Shown: positions 24,518-33,814, numbered from the stretch's first letter. The stretch: DNA of 64,000 nt from Candidatus Saganbacteria bacterium (GCA_016223245.1 JACRPL010000013.1:20736-84735); one strand, 5' to 3'. The notes: generated by a model not told the origin, from the sequence alone. Made by a program: numbers and translations.

Positions 24518-25813
24518 ATGATCGATAGGTATACGCTTCCAAGGATGAAAGAAATATGGAGTGAAGAGAATAAATTTAAAAAATGGCTTGAAGTAGAACT
24601 TGCCGCATGCGAAGGATGGACGCGGTTAAAAAGGATACCTTCTTCTTGCCTAAAAAAGATCAAGAGCAAAGCGTCTTTTGATGTTAACCGCATAAACGAG
24701 ATCGAAAAAACCGTGGATCATGACGTTATAGCCTTCCTAACGTCGGTTGCGGAAAAAGTTGGCCCCGATTCCAGGTTCATCCATATGGGTCTTACATCAT
24801 CAGATGTTGTCGATACTTCTTTATCGCTGCTTATGCGTGAAGCCGGAACTCTGATCTTGAACGATATCAAAGACTTGATACGTGTTTTGCGGCGCATGGC
24901 AAAGAAATATGAAAATGCGGTCATGATGGGACGAACTCATGGAGTTCATGCCGAACCTATGACCTTTGGCCTCAAAATGGCGCTGTATATGTCCGAAATG
25001 GAAAGGAATTACGAGAGAATGCAAAAAGCAGTAAGTGTAATTTCATACGGCAAATTCTCGGGAGCTGTTGGAACATACTCAAACATAGATCCAAAAGTTG
25101 AAGAGATCGCTTGCGGGATATTACAGTTAACGCCTTCAAAAGTTTCATCTCAAGTATTGCAAAGGGATCGCCACGCCGAATATTTAACGACAATAGCTAT
25201 TATCGGTGGAACGCTGGAAAAGATAGCTCTAGAAATTCGAGGCCTTCAAAAGACAGAGATCGGAGAAGTCGAAGAACCCTTCAAGAAAGGCCAAAAGGGA
25301 TCGTCAGCAATGCCTCACAAGAAAAACCCTATTACATGCGAGCGGATCTGCGGGCTGGCGCGGGTCCTTCGCGGCAACGCAACGGTCGCCGTTGAAAATA
25401 TGGCCCTTTGGCACGAAAGGGATATATCGCATTCCGGCGCTGAACGCATAGTGATCCCAGACTCAACAACGCTTTTGGACTATATGCTAACTTCAATTAC
25501 GCGCGTTGTCGATAATCTTATAGTAAACACAGAGAACATGAAAAGAAACATCGAAAGAAGCGGCGGCCTTATTTATTCGCAAAGGCTCCTTTTGGCTTTG
25601 GTAGACCGAGGCTTAACCCGAGAAGACGCCTACCAGCTTGTCCAGGCGAATGCGATGAAGGCGCGGGGACTTAGCAAGAACCTGAAAACCGTTGTCATGG
25701 AAGACTACAAGATCACAAAACATTTATCGCTGAAGGATATTGAAGAAATATTCGATATCCGTTATTATCTAAGGAACGTTCCAAAAATATTTACAAGGCT
25801 GGGAATAGCATGA
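24518..25813 (+). CDS. purB: adenylosuccinate lyase
   Basis: PurB, 431 aa, of the fumarase/aspartase superfamily. It acts twice in purine synthesis. Typical motifs are MGLTSSDVVDTSLSLLM (about residue 89), MMGRTHGVHAEPMTFGLK (about residue 137) and the signature loop GSSAMPHKKNPITCERI (about residues 263-279) with the catalytic Ser. It overlaps purS by 4 nt (ATGA), and purQ follows with the same overlap, so the three are co-translated. Confidence 0.95.
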   Translation: MIDRYTLPRMKEIWSEENKFKKWLEVELAACEGWTRLKRIPSSCLKKIKSKASFDVNRINEIEKTVDHDVIAFLTSVAEKVGPDSRFIHMGLTSSDVVDTSLSLLMREAGTLILNDIKDLIRVLRRMAKKYENAVMMGRTHGVHAEPMTFGLKMALYMSEMERNYERMQKAVSVISYGKFSGAVGTYSNIDPKVEEIACGILQLTPSKVSSQVLQRDRHAEYLTTIAIIGGTLEKIALEIRGLQKTEIGEVEEPFKKGQKGSSAMPHKKNPITCERICGLARVLRGNATVAVENMALWHERDISHSGAERIVIPDSTTLLDYMLTSITRVVDNLIVNTENMKRNIERSGGLIYSQRLLLALVDRGLTREDAYQLVQANAMKARGLSKNLKTVVMEDYKITKHLSLKDIEEIFDIRYYLRNVPKIFTRLGIA

Positions 25814-26067
25814 AAGCAAAAATTTACGTAACGCATAAGAAAGGCGTTTTAGATCCTCAAGGAAAAACGGTCGAATCAGCGCTCAAGACTTTGGGATACA
25901 AGAACGTCTCGAACCTCCATGTCGGAAAATATATAGAGCTGGAAATCGATGGCAGGGACAAGAAAAAGATAGAAAAACAAGTGATCGAGATGTGCGACAA
26001 GCTTCTTTCAAACCCTATAATCGAACAGTATAGATTTGAGGTTGTCCCGAGCGGAGTCGAGGGATGA
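25810..26067 (+). CDS. purS: phosphoribosylformylglycinamidine synthase subunit PurS
   Basis: The 85 aa PurS subunit of FGAM synthase, bridging PurL and PurQ. The pattern [20 protein letters not shown], then [20 protein letters not shown], is typical. ATGA overlaps join it to purB before and purQ after. purL is not seen in the window. Confidence 0.93.
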   Translation: MKAKIYVTHKKGVLDPQGKTVESALKTLGYKNVSNLHVGKYIELEIDGRDKKKIEKQVIEMCDKLLSNPIIEQYRFEVVPSGVEG

Positions 26068-26723
26068 AGTTTGGGATCATAGTATTCCCGGGGTCAAACT
26101 GCGACCATGATATCTACCACGTCATAAAAGACGTCCTAAAACAACCTGTCGAATACATTTGGCACACGGAACACAACTTAAGCGGCTTTGACTGTATTGT
26201 TCTTCCGGGAGGCTTTTCTTACGGCGATTATTTGAGATGCGGAGCAATAGCTCGATTTTCAAAGGTTATGGAAGCCTTAAGACAATTCGCGGATTCGGGA
26301 AAACTTGTGGTCGGGATCTGTAACGGATTCCAAATATTATGCGAAGCCGGATTTTTGCCGGGCGCTCTGCAGCGAAATAAAGATCTAAAATTTATATGCA
26401 AACATATCCATCTTAAAGTTGAGAATAACAAAACAAAATTCACAAAAAAATATGGTAGGGGAGAGGTATTAAGAATTCCAATAGCCCATGGCGAAGGAAA
26501 TTATACCTGCGATAAGCAGACCCTCGCCTCGCTAAAAAAGAACAATCAGATCGTTTTCACATATCACGGCGAAAACCCTAACGGCAGCATGCTAAATATT
26601 GCGGGGATTTGCAATAAAAAACGCAATGTTATAGGCCTTATGCCTCATCCGGAACGCGCGTCGGAATCGATCTTAGGGTCAACAGACGGATTAAGGTTCT
26701 TTAAATCGATCCTTTCCCGCTGA
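26064..26723 (+). CDS. purQ: phosphoribosylformylglycinamidine synthase glutaminase subunit PurQ
   Basis: The 219 aa glutamine amidotransferase subunit of FGAM synthase. It starts [15 protein letters not shown]. The nucleophile Cys is in [11 protein letters not shown] (about residue 86) and the catalytic His/Glu pair is in [11 protein letters not shown] near the C-terminus. Short form, as expected with separate PurS. It is the last purine gene of this run. The downstream gap carries the promoter of the glycosidase gene. Confidence 0.95.
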   Translation: MKFGIIVFPGSNCDHDIYHVIKDVLKQPVEYIWHTEHNLSGFDCIVLPGGFSYGDYLRCGAIARFSKVMEALRQFADSGKLVVGICNGFQILCEAGFLPGALQRNKDLKFICKHIHLKVENNKTKFTKKYGRGEVLRIPIAHGEGNYTCDKQTLASLKKNNQIVFTYHGENPNGSMLNIAGICNKKRNVIGLMPHPERASESILGSTDGLRFFKSILSR

Positions 26724-26747
26724 AATTTCTCGCAAAATCTGCCGATA

Positions 26748-26753
26748 TATAAT
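26748..26753 (+). promoter_or_regulatory. -10 box for the GH5 lipoprotein gene
   Basis: TATAAT ends 5 nt before the ATG at 26759, and no ribosome binding site is visible. If the start is instead at 26870, this is an ordinary promoter with a roughly 110-base leader made of palindromes. Confidence 0.6.
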
Positions 26754-26758
26754 AATAT

Positions 26759-28495
26759 ATGAAAAATATCGGTTCTTTGTGCTCAGAACCTGAGACTGAA
26801 GTCTCGGTTCCTCGCATATCTATAAAGAAAAATGGAACCGCGAATTCATTCGCAGGTTCCATTTTCAAAATGCTATTTATTTTCATCTTATCTTTTTCAA
26901 CTTTATTTATTTTGGCCGGATGCGGGGTCGACTCGAACAAATATACAATAAGATCAATAACGCTATCGCCATCTAACGCCCAAATATTTTCAACAAAAAC
27001 ACAGCAATTTACATGCAAAGCCCTTTATGGTGACGGTATGCAGCGCGATTTTTTTGGCGCATCTTTTGCTGTAGATATTCCAAGTTCTGGTATAATTGAT
27101 AAAAATGGGCTTTTTACAGCGTCTAATACAAACGCAACGATCGAAGCTACGATTACTGCGGCTTATGGGAATTTAATGGCAAGCGCTGAAATTACAGTGA
27201 GCCCGGAAATTACAACAAAAGAAGCGGTTGCTTTGGTAAATACGCCGGAAGTTCCGCAAAACCTTGCCGTTTCAAATATAACCCCCTACACAGCGAAAAT
27301 TACAATTAGCGGCGGCGCTGACGGCTATATCCTGTCATTTGGTTTAGATGAAGCGGCATCAAATTCCGGCCTGATCGAAGCTATGAGCAATACAATCCCA
27401 TTGTCAGGCCTCCCGTCAAATTCGGAGATATTTTTCAAAGCTAAAGCTTTTAAATACGCGGATACAGGGCGCATATACAGCAATTATTCGAATATTTCAA
27501 GCTTTGATACCGCAAATTATCCCATTAAATTCGATATTTTGGAAAACAAGATCATTGATGACAAAGGAAATACAATAATTTTCCGCGGCGTCAATATATT
27601 GGACCCTGCATGGATGGATTTGATCTATAAAAATATCGATGATAAATATTTTTCAGCGCTTGCGTCATGGAAAGTAAAAATAATTAGGGTCCCGATACAT
27701 CCGGCAGCTTATAAATATTACGGCAGTACCGCATACCTTAAGATACTGGATAAAGTATTGGACCTTGCCGCATCGCATGAAATATATGCGATATTAGACT
27801 ATCATTCCATAGGATTTCCGCCTGAAGGTGAATATATGGGTCTAACAGGAACAGATACGCCATGGACAGGATCGATATATGCGTATACAATCCAAGAATT
27901 GATAGATTTCTGGAAAATCATTGCCGAACATTATAAGAACGACAATAGAGTTGTGTTTTATGAGCTTTTTAATGAGCCTACAAAGACCAATTTACCTATA
28001 ACTGATTCTACCGACAATCTAATAACCGGAAGCTCATTGGATAAGATATCATGGGGCTTATGGAAAGCCCAAGCTGAAATTTTAGTTGATATTATAAGAA
28101 ATATTAACGAAAATGCAAAGATCATAGTAGGGGGGATAAATTATTCTTATGACCTATCGTATGCACTGAAAGATCCCGTAAACAGGCCAAAGATTGTCTA
28201 TGGCACGCATCCATACCCGAATCAATCAATGAGCTCGGACACCGCATTTGGCAATTTAGTGTCAAAATACCCGGTTTTTGCTACCGAATTCGGCTATGCT
28301 CCGGGAGCCGCGGGCAAACATTACCAAGGTGATGATGTATACGGAACTCAAATTATCCAGTATTTAGAGGGCAAGAAAATAGGATGGACGGCTTGGAACT
28401 TTAGTACAGAATGGTTTCCGTCATTGTTATTAGACTGGGATTATAATACGACCGCGTCGGGTAGTTTGTTCAAAAATCTTCTCAAGTCGCACTAA
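26759..28495 (+). CDS. secreted lipoprotein glycoside hydrolase family 5 with Ig-like and FN3-like modules
   Basis: A 578 aa protein. Residues 38-55 form a lipoprotein signal peptide with lipobox ILAGC. Then come a bacterial Ig-like (Big_2) module (IRSITLSPSNAQIF), an FN3-like module (PQNLAVSNITPYTAKI) and a GH5 catalytic domain from about residue 255 (IIFRGVNI, VPIHPAAY, YELFNEPT with the acid/base Glu, YGTHPYP, FATEFGYA with the nucleophile Glu). It probably cuts beta-1,4-glucans or mannans. The first 37 codons consist largely of two translated palindromes, so ATG at 26870 (MLFIFILS) is an alternative start with an ordinary signal peptide. No other polysaccharide-use genes are adjacent. Confidence 0.85.
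   Translation: MKNIGSLCSEPETEVSVPRISIKKNGTANSFAGSIFKMLFIFILSFSTLFILAGCGVDSNKYTIRSITLSPSNAQIFSTKTQQFTCKALYGDGMQRDFFGASFAVDIPSSGIIDKNGLFTASNTNATIEATITAAYGNLMASAEITVSPEITTKEAVALVNTPEVPQNLAVSNITPYTAKITISGGADGYILSFGLDEAASNSGLIEAMSNTIPLSGLPSNSEIFFKAKAFKYADTGRIYSNYSNISSFDTANYPIKFDILENKIIDDKGNTIIFRGVNILDPAWMDLIYKNIDDKYFSALASWKVKIIRVPIHPAAYKYYGSTAYLKILDKVLDLAASHEIYAILDYHSIGFPPEGEYMGLTGTDTPWTGSIYAYTIQELIDFWKIIAEHYKNDNRVVFYELFNEPTKTNLPITDSTDNLITGSSLDKISWGLWKAQAEILVDIIRNINENAKIIVGGINYSYDLSYALKDPVNRPKIVYGTHPYPNQSMSSDTAFGNLVSKYPVFATEFGYAPGAAGKHYQGDDVYGTQIIQYLEGKKIGWTAWNFSTEWFPSLLLDWDYNTTASGSLFKNLLKSH
26837..26863. repeat. GCGAATTCATTCGC palindrome, copy 1
   Basis: GGAACC and GGTTCC arms enclose GCGAATTCATTCGC (plus one A), giving a near-perfect palindrome, in frame within the glycosidase leader. 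The same core with AACC/GGTT arms recurs at 35504-35530. Just upstream (26781-26809) a different palindrome has the same design: GAACC, then GAGACTGAAGTCTC, then GGTTC. Confidence 0.8.
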
Positions 28496-28673
28496 TTCAA
28501 TTTTGGCTGTTAAAAACCTCTGTGGACAAGTCATGGGTGACGCAGTTTTTGGCATAGCATAAACAAATACGAGCTATTCATCACCCACTATATACTTGAC
28601 ATAAGATATATTATACGACGTTGTATGGGGCACAAAAATATATGTTTTTATGGCATATTTTTGGGGGACTTAA
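28496..28673. other. intergenic region between convergent genes, with inverted repeats
   Basis: No coding frame is recognised. TGGGTGA and TCACCCA form an inverted repeat about 45 bases apart near 28534-28592. Closer to the mlaD end, an AT-rich hairpin lies at 28633-28663. TTGACA and TATTAT are present near 28600 but are too close together for a standard promoter. Confidence 0.4.
28633..28663. terminator. possible bidirectional terminator hairpin
   Basis: CAAAAATATATG pairs with CATATTTTTG around a short loop, between the convergent ends of the glycosidase and mlaD genes. The stem is AT-rich and weak, so the call is tentative. Confidence 0.35.
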
Positions 28674-29783
28674 CTAATCTCCGACGCCTTTTACCCTTAA
28701 TCCTATCGAATAGTTCCTTGCCGAATTGAAAATATCGTCAGCCTGGAAGAAGATGTCGCTATAATTATACATCTTATAGAAGGCTGTAGTCCTGATCTTG
28801 GGAACTGCCGGCTTTGGATTGTTGAAATCATACAGATCGCCGCTTATGATCATAGCTTTTGACGCAAAGAAATCCAACCCGCCTCCAAGGAATGTATTGA
28901 TCATTCCCAGGCGCATTCCCATATCAGATGTTAATCTTCGTGATATCTGAATGTCTAGCAAGCTCAAGTTCCGAGTAGGCCCCTCTCCTATTCCGACCCT
29001 TAAAAAATCCGTCGGGCTTTGGACTATATCCAAATTACCTCTCACGCTGTTAGCAGTGGTACCATATTGCATATCAGCCGAAGGCTTAACATTTAATTTA
29101 CCGAAAGAATCAAAAAAGTTATTGGCTGAAGCTAAGGTTCTATTGGTTTCTTGAACAGTACCTTTAACGGAAGCTTGAAAGTTTGGATCTCCGGTTATCT
29201 TCAAAATACTCGCATTTGTTTGCCTTAACTCGTTTGTGAGCCTTTCGACATCTGCCGCTACCTTATCCGCGGTAAATACCGCGCCCTTAAACGCAGCTTG
29301 CAGGTTTGGGTCCTCAATAATGCTTCTTAATGTTAACAATATCTTTTTTGTCTCGACCAAATTTTGAGACCCGATATCAACAAAATCGACCAGGCCTGCG
29401 GTTGAGATACCGCTTAGCGCCTTTCCTTCTTTATACGCGGCTTCAGCCGTCCCTGGCCTGATCTCCAAATATTTAAGGCCTACAATGCCGTCGAACCCTA
29501 TCCTTAATGTCGAGTTTTCAGGGACAATAAGCCCTTTTTTGATTATCGTATGGATCTTAATATCTTGAGGCCCAGGGTCTATTTTCATTACCTTCCCGAC
29601 AGTAAACCCCCTATACCTGACCTCGGACCCGATCGTTAGCCCTTCAATGTTTGGGAAAGACCCCATTAATTCGGTACCTTCCCTTATTAAGAACAGGTTG
29701 CTTTTCCAAGAGATAGCAAGTCCCAGCGCGATAAATACAACCATTGTAAAGATCCCGACCTTTGCAGCTGCGGATAATTTCAT
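28674..29783 (-). CDS. mlaD: MlaD family (MCE domain) lipid transport protein
   Basis: A 369 aa protein anchored by an N-terminal membrane helix (KVGIFTMVVFIALGLAISW). It has one MCE domain (FPNIEGLTIGSEVRYRGFTVGKV ... LRIGFDGIVGLKYLEI) and then a helical segment and an extended C-terminal part rich in beta strands. MlaD subunits form the periplasmic ring of the Mla/Mce phospholipid transporter. The C-terminal 130 residues (RNLSLLDIQISRRLTSDMGMRLG) look barrel-like and are not part of E. coli MlaD. The order mlaE, mlaF, mlaD in the direction of transcription marks a complete inner-membrane complex. Confidence 0.88.
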   Translation of the reverse strand: MKLSAAAKVGIFTMVVFIALGLAISWKSNLFLIREGTELMGSFPNIEGLTIGSEVRYRGFTVGKVMKIDPGPQDIKIHTIIKKGLIVPENSTLRIGFDGIVGLKYLEIRPGTAEAAYKEGKALSGISTAGLVDFVDIGSQNLVETKKILLTLRSIIEDPNLQAAFKGAVFTADKVAADVERLTNELRQTNASILKITGDPNFQASVKGTVQETNRTLASANNFFDSFGKLNVKPSADMQYGTTANSVRGNLDIVQSPTDFLRVGIGEGPTRNLSLLDIQISRRLTSDMGMRLGMINTFLGGGLDFFASKAMIISGDLYDFNNPKPAVPKIRTTAFYKMYNYSDIFFQADDIFNSARNYSIGLRVKGVGD

Positions 29784-29798
29784 ACTAAAGCATCTCCT

Positions 29799-30536
29799 TT
29801 ATTTTGTGCTTTCAAGCCCGGCATTGATAAAATCATATATTATCTTGTTTGTTGATCTTTTTGTTTCAGAAACTGTCCCGCTCTCGATGAATTTTCCTTT
29901 ATGCAGCATTATTATCCTGGATGCTGTCCTAAAAATAGTGCTTAATTGATGGGTTACGACAATCGATGTAACCTTTAATCCTCTTCCCAATTCAATAATT
30001 AGGTTTTCTATATTCGTTGAAGTTATGGGGTCAAGGCCAGTTGTCGGCTCGTCGTATAATATAATTTTTGGGTCAAAAGCGAGTGCGCGCGCGATGCTTA
30101 CCCTTTTTTGCATGCCGCCAGACAGTTCGGACGGCATCAGGTCCTCTTTGCCGGCAAGATCGACAAGCTTTAACTTTTTTGAAACGATAGCGCTTATTTC
30201 CCTTTCGGATAAATTGGCATGTTCGCGCAGCGGAAAAGCGATGTTTTCACCTACTGTCATCGAGTCAAAAAGAGCGGAAGACTGGAAAACCATCCCGATC
30301 TTTTGCCTTAGCTTCAACAAGCCTTCTTCGGATAATCTATTTATGTCCTGCCCATCAATGAAAATACTTCCCGATGTAGCATCTTCAAGCCTCAAGATGA
30401 GCCGCAACAGGGTGCTTTTTCCGCAGCCAGACGGCCCAATTATGGCTAACGTTTCGCCTTCGGGGATAACGATCGAAACATCGTCCAAAACCGTAAGCGC
30501 ACCATATTTTTTTGTTAAGCTCAATATCTTTATCAT
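29799..30536 (-). CDS. mlaF: Mla-type ABC transporter ATP-binding protein
   Basis: A 245 aa ABC ATPase. Walker A is GPSGCGKST (about residue 34), the Q-loop is in MVFQSSALFDSMTV, the signature is LSGGMQKRVSIARAL, and Walker B is IILYDEPTTGLDP. The GMQKR form of the signature and the SALFDSMTV segment are typical of MlaF/TtgA-like lipid transporters. It overlaps mlaE by 4 nt (ATGA) and lies 15 nt before mlaD. Confidence 0.93.
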   Translation of the reverse strand: MIKILSLTKKYGALTVLDDVSIVIPEGETLAIIGPSGCGKSTLLRLILRLEDATSGSIFIDGQDINRLSEEGLLKLRQKIGMVFQSSALFDSMTVGENIAFPLREHANLSEREISAIVSKKLKLVDLAGKEDLMPSELSGGMQKRVSIARALAFDPKIILYDEPTTGLDPITSTNIENLIIELGRGLKVTSIVVTHQLSTIFRTASRIIMLHKGKFIESGTVSETKRSTNKIIYDFINAGLESTK

Positions 30537-31312
30537 TTAAATAACAGTACCGACAAAAAATAATTAACGACGAACAATGCGATGAGACATGAAACCACAG
30601 ATGATGTCGTAGCTTCCCCCACTCCTTTCGCCCCACCTTTTGTTTTAAGTCCCCTGTAGCACGCGATTATCGAAATGATAATACCGAAAATTAATGATTT
30701 GAAGACGCCGCCGTAAATATCGCTCGTTTTTATGAACTGCTGAGCAGAATTGATATAATCGACAGAATTGATCTTTATCAAATAAACTGCGACCAGATAT
30801 CCGCCCAAAAAGCAAAAGATATCGGCAAGCACCGTAAGCAACGGGAGCATGAACGTGCAAGCAAGCATTCTCGGCCCAACAAGATATTTTACAGGATTAC
30901 TGCCGGCCGCTTTTAGGGCATCTATCTGTTCAGTTACGTTCATCGTGCCGATCTCGGCTGTAATTGCGGCTGCAACCCTAGACGCTATAACGATCCCCGT
31001 TAATGCCGGGGCAAGCTCGCGAGTAACAGCTATCCCCATGACGCCGCCTATATATTTGCTCGCGCCAAATCGTACGAATTCGGTCCCGATCTGCACAGCA
31101 AAGACCATGCCTACAAAAAATGCGGAAGTTGCAGCTATCGGCAGGGAATTGATGCCAACTTTGACCATCTGATCGAAAACCAATTCCGGCCTAACTTTCC
31201 CGGAAATTAAGCTTTTTAGGGTATCAATGAATAATTGCGTGGAATGCCCGAATTCCTCGATGATCTCGATAGATTTATTCCCCAAGTTTTCGATGAATCT
31301 GTTATTTTCCAT
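30533..31312 (-). CDS. mlaE: Mla-type ABC transporter permease
   Basis: A 259 aa permease of the MlaE/YrbE family with about five membrane segments. Typical features are VFAVQIGTEFVRFGASKYIGGV, TRELAPALTGIVIASRVAAAITAEIGTMNVTEQIDAL and NPVKYLVGPRMLAC. It overlaps nnrD by 11 nt and mlaF by 4 nt. Confidence 0.93.
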   Translation of the reverse strand: MENNRFIENLGNKSIEIIEEFGHSTQLFIDTLKSLISGKVRPELVFDQMVKVGINSLPIAATSAFFVGMVFAVQIGTEFVRFGASKYIGGVMGIAVTRELAPALTGIVIASRVAAAITAEIGTMNVTEQIDALKAAGSNPVKYLVGPRMLACTFMLPLLTVLADIFCFLGGYLVAVYLIKINSVDYINSAQQFIKTSDIYGGVFKSLIFGIIISIIACYRGLKTKGGAKGVGEATTSSVVSCLIALFVVNYFLSVLLFK

Positions 31313-32105
31313 TATACGCCCTTATTGCATACGGGATATTTTCAATAATATCCGATGCTATCATCCCATACTCGCCTTTATCTTTTTTGGACAAGTCTCC
31401 GGCTATCCCATGAATATTTACCGCAAGGCATACCGCATCAAAGATCGGCAATCCCTGCCCAACAAAAGATGCGATGATCCCGGTCAATACATCCCCGGAT
31501 CCGGCGGTCGCCATCCCGGGGTTCCCTGTCTTATTTACATATTCGAGCCCGAACGGGCTTGCGACAACCGTATTATATCCCTTTAAAACAATAATTGCGT
31601 TCCATTTTTTTGAAAATTCTTTAGCGATCTTCAGGCGATTTTTCTGTATATAGTCAATTGATAAATTCGCAAGCCTAGCCATCTCTCCCGGGTGTGGCGT
31701 AATAATTATTTGTAAATTAGTTTTTTCCAGATCATCGCCGTTTAACACATTAAGAGCATCGGCATCTATTATTAATGGGCAATTTGAAGTTTTCAACAAT
31801 TTGAGAACTAGATCCTTTATGTTTTCACTTTGCGAAAGGCCTGGGCCACAAGCAATACAATCGTATTTAATATCCGACATCTCGTAATAATTTTTTATGA
31901 TAACTTCTGGTGTTGCCAGATTCGCGATATCTTTTAAACTTGAAGGAACTGCCCAGTAAACAAGCCCCGCCCCAGCCCTTAATGCCGCGCGCGATGCCAA
32001 GACCCCTGCCCCAAGCATCCCAGATGATCCGGCAACGATAAGGACGCGGCCATAATCGCCTTTATTCGTATCATTTTTTCTTTTCGGTAATTTATTTTTC
32101 AACAT
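31302..32105 (-). CDS. nnrD: ADP-dependent NAD(P)H-hydrate dehydratase (stand-alone)
   Basis: A 267 aa carbohydrate-kinase-fold enzyme that repairs hydrated NAD(P)H. Visible parts are GRVLIVAGSSGMLGAGVLASRAALRAGAGLV, DADALN, ITPHPGEMARL, IVLKGYNTVV and the C-terminal GNPGMATAGSGDVLTGII. The usual N-terminal epimerase (NnrE) domain is absent. ATG at 32105 is chosen because the domain starts just after it. The longer frame runs antiparallel in phase through acpS. It overlaps acpS by 14 nt. Confidence 0.9.
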   Translation of the reverse strand: MLKNKLPKRKNDTNKGDYGRVLIVAGSSGMLGAGVLASRAALRAGAGLVYWAVPSSLKDIANLATPEVIIKNYYEMSDIKYDCIACGPGLSQSENIKDLVLKLLKTSNCPLIIDADALNVLNGDDLEKTNLQIIITPHPGEMARLANLSIDYIQKNRLKIAKEFSKKWNAIIVLKGYNTVVASPFGLEYVNKTGNPGMATAGSGDVLTGIIASFVGQGLPIFDAVCLAVNIHGIAGDLSKKDKGEYGMIASDIIENIPYAIRAYNGK

Positions 32106-32466
32106 ATACGGTGGCCACGGCATAATCCCTGCTATGCGAAAGGCTGACATGGACTTTTTTAGCAATTTTTCTCTTGAGATATATTTGAGGTTTCCCAAGC
32201 AGGTCATTTACAACTTCAATATCCGTCCATGCCGCTCCGTTCTTATCCTTTCCGATCCCTCTGATCCCTGTTCCTATCGCTTTAGAGAACGCTTCTTTAG
32301 CGGCAAATCTGGCGGCAAGCTCGGGTATTTTGAAGCCTTTCTTTAATGTGCAGTAAACGATTTCGCGATCAGTATATATTTTTTTTAGAAAAGAATCTCC
32401 ATATCTCTCAACGGAGGAACTGATACGGTCAATTTCAATTATGTCGACGCCAATTCCTTTTATCAT
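32092..32466 (-). CDS. acpS: holo-[acyl-carrier-protein] synthase
   Basis: A 124 aa 4'-phosphopantetheinyl transferase that activates acyl carrier protein. The N-terminal GIGVDIIEIDRI has the metal-binding Asp, RFAAKEAFSKAIGTGI has the conserved KEA motif, and VSLSHSRDYAVATV closes the fold. ATG at 32466 overlaps the ilvE stop as TAATG. Seven codons upstream in the same frame belong to ilvE. Confidence 0.94.
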   Translation of the reverse strand: MIKGIGVDIIEIDRISSSVERYGDSFLKKIYTDREIVYCTLKKGFKIPELAARFAAKEAFSKAIGTGIRGIGKDKNGAAWTDIEVVNDLLGKPQIYLKRKIAKKVHVSLSHSRDYAVATVYVEK

Positions 32467-33380
32467 TAATAGACAGGTGTCACCCAACTTGAATATTTAG
32501 GATCGTCGCCGCGAGCCGCGCGAAAATAAATTTCTTGCAGCTTCTTTGTTAAATTCCCTATTTTCCCGTCTTTTATTGTCTTATCGTCGACTTGGATGAT
32601 AGAAGATATTTGGGCACCGGTCCCGCAAAAGAATAGCTCATCGGCGGAATATAATTCATCTTGTTTGATCTGCCGTTCAACCGTTTCGATGCCAAGTTCT
32701 TTTGAAGCAAGTTCCATCACGGCAGCTCGAGTTATGCCCGGAAGAATTGTTTCGGAAAGCGGCGGCGTTATCAGCTTGCCGTTCTTGGCTACGAACAAAT
32801 TTTCCCCCGATCCTTCGGCGACTGTTCTTTCGTGCGATAGAAGGATCGCTTCGTCAAAACCTTTTTCTAAAGCTTCCGCTTTTGCAAGGGAAGAATTAAA
32901 ATATGCGCCGGTGATCTTCGCTCCTTGAGGCGCCGATCTCTCCGAGATCCTATACCAAGAAGAGACGCAAACTCTTATTCCCTTTGTAATATCAAGATAT
33001 GCGCCAAATGGGGCCAAGAACATGCAGAAATCATCTTCGATCCCTAAAAGGCCCAGTCCAATTTTTTCCTGGGATTTATAATAGATCGGTCTTATATAGA
33101 TATCTTCTTTATATCTGTTCTTTTTTGTAAGTTCAACGGTAATATCCACCAATTCATCGATCGAATATTTTGTGGCGGTCTTTAGAGCGAGAGCCGAAGA
33201 TCTTTGAAGGCGCTCAAAGTGTTCTTTAAGCTTCAAGATATACATCTGGTTTTTGTCGGCATTCCAATATGCTCGTATGCCTTCGAAAACTCCTGTACCA
33301 TAATTGAAAGCATGAGTCATTATTCCGATCTTTGCATCGGAAAACGGGACTATTTTCCCTTTAAAAAAAGCGTATTTCAT
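32466..33380 (-). CDS. ilvE: branched-chain amino acid aminotransferase
   Basis: A 304 aa fold-type IV PLP enzyme. HAFNYGTGVFEGIRAYW, YIRPIYYKS, APQGAKITGAYFNSSLAKAEA (containing the PLP Lys), EGSGENLFV and FFCGTGAQISSI are typical of IlvE. It likely makes Leu, Ile and Val. It heads the leftward run ilvE-acpS-nnrD-mlaEFD and lies just 2 nt beyond hicA, so read-through from hicBA is possible. Confidence 0.93.
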   Translation of the reverse strand: MKYAFFKGKIVPFSDAKIGIMTHAFNYGTGVFEGIRAYWNADKNQMYILKLKEHFERLQRSSALALKTATKYSIDELVDITVELTKKNRYKEDIYIRPIYYKSQEKIGLGLLGIEDDFCMFLAPFGAYLDITKGIRVCVSSWYRISERSAPQGAKITGAYFNSSLAKAEALEKGFDEAILLSHERTVAEGSGENLFVAKNGKLITPPLSETILPGITRAAVMELASKELGIETVERQIKQDELYSADELFFCGTGAQISSIIQVDDKTIKDGKIGNLTKKLQEIYFRAARGDDPKYSSWVTPVY

Positions 33381-33382
33381 GA

Positions 33383-33568
33383 TTATGGTTTGGGGACTTC
33401 CAAATCCTTGCAGATTTTCTTGGCTAAGAATTCATGAATTTCATTGTGCCGGGGAATAGTTGATGTTTTGCGGTTGGATGAATTGAAATAAACTGTATGT
33501 CGGGATCCCTCTCGAAGGAAACGGCAACCGTTAAGGGTTAGATGTTCTATTAAATCCCTTCTTTTCAT
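33383..33568 (-). CDS. hicA: HicA-type mRNA interferase toxin
   Basis: A 61 aa HicA toxin with the dsRBD-like fold MKRRDLIEHLTLNGCRFLREGSRHTVYF. The catalytic His is in GSRHTVY and the tail is TSTIPRHNEIHEFLAKKICKDLEV, as in functional HicA proteins. It starts within the stop codon of hicB. The order antitoxin first is one of the two known arrangements. Confidence 0.92.
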   Translation of the reverse strand: MKRRDLIEHLTLNGCRFLREGSRHTVYFNSSNRKTSTIPRHNEIHEFLAKKICKDLEVPKP

Positions 33569-33789
33569 TAAACATTAACTCCGATTTCCTCTTTTACCAC
33601 TTTCTTTCCTACAATATCTCTTTCCGCAAGTTCACGATTTGATTCTAAAATAAGTGCAATTGCTTCTTTTAAATTTTCCCTGGCGTCATCCAATGTTTTA
33701 CCCTGGGTATTGGCTCCAGGCAGTTCTTCCACATATCCGAGAAACCAATCTTCCGTTGTTTCAAAAACCGCCGTAAAATTATTTATCAT
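33568..33789 (-). CDS. hicB: HicB-type antitoxin
   Basis: A 73 aa HicB with the degenerate RNase H-like fold: FLGYVEELPGANTQGKTLDDARENLKEAIALIL. The usual C-terminal DNA-binding domain is not obvious in this short version, so autoregulation is uncertain. AAGGCGG lies just upstream of the ATG. Confidence 0.9.
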   Translation of the reverse strand: MINNFTAVFETTEDWFLGYVEELPGANTQGKTLDDARENLKEAIALILESNRELAERDIVGKKVVKEEIGVNV

Positions 33790-33814
33790 TATTACACCGC
33801 CTTAATGCGCCCTA

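Noticed and set aside
28590..28620. Promoter formed by TTGACA and TATTAT downstream of the glycosidase gene
   Set aside because: The two boxes are only about 7 bases apart, far from the usual 16-18, and no gene follows on the plus strand.
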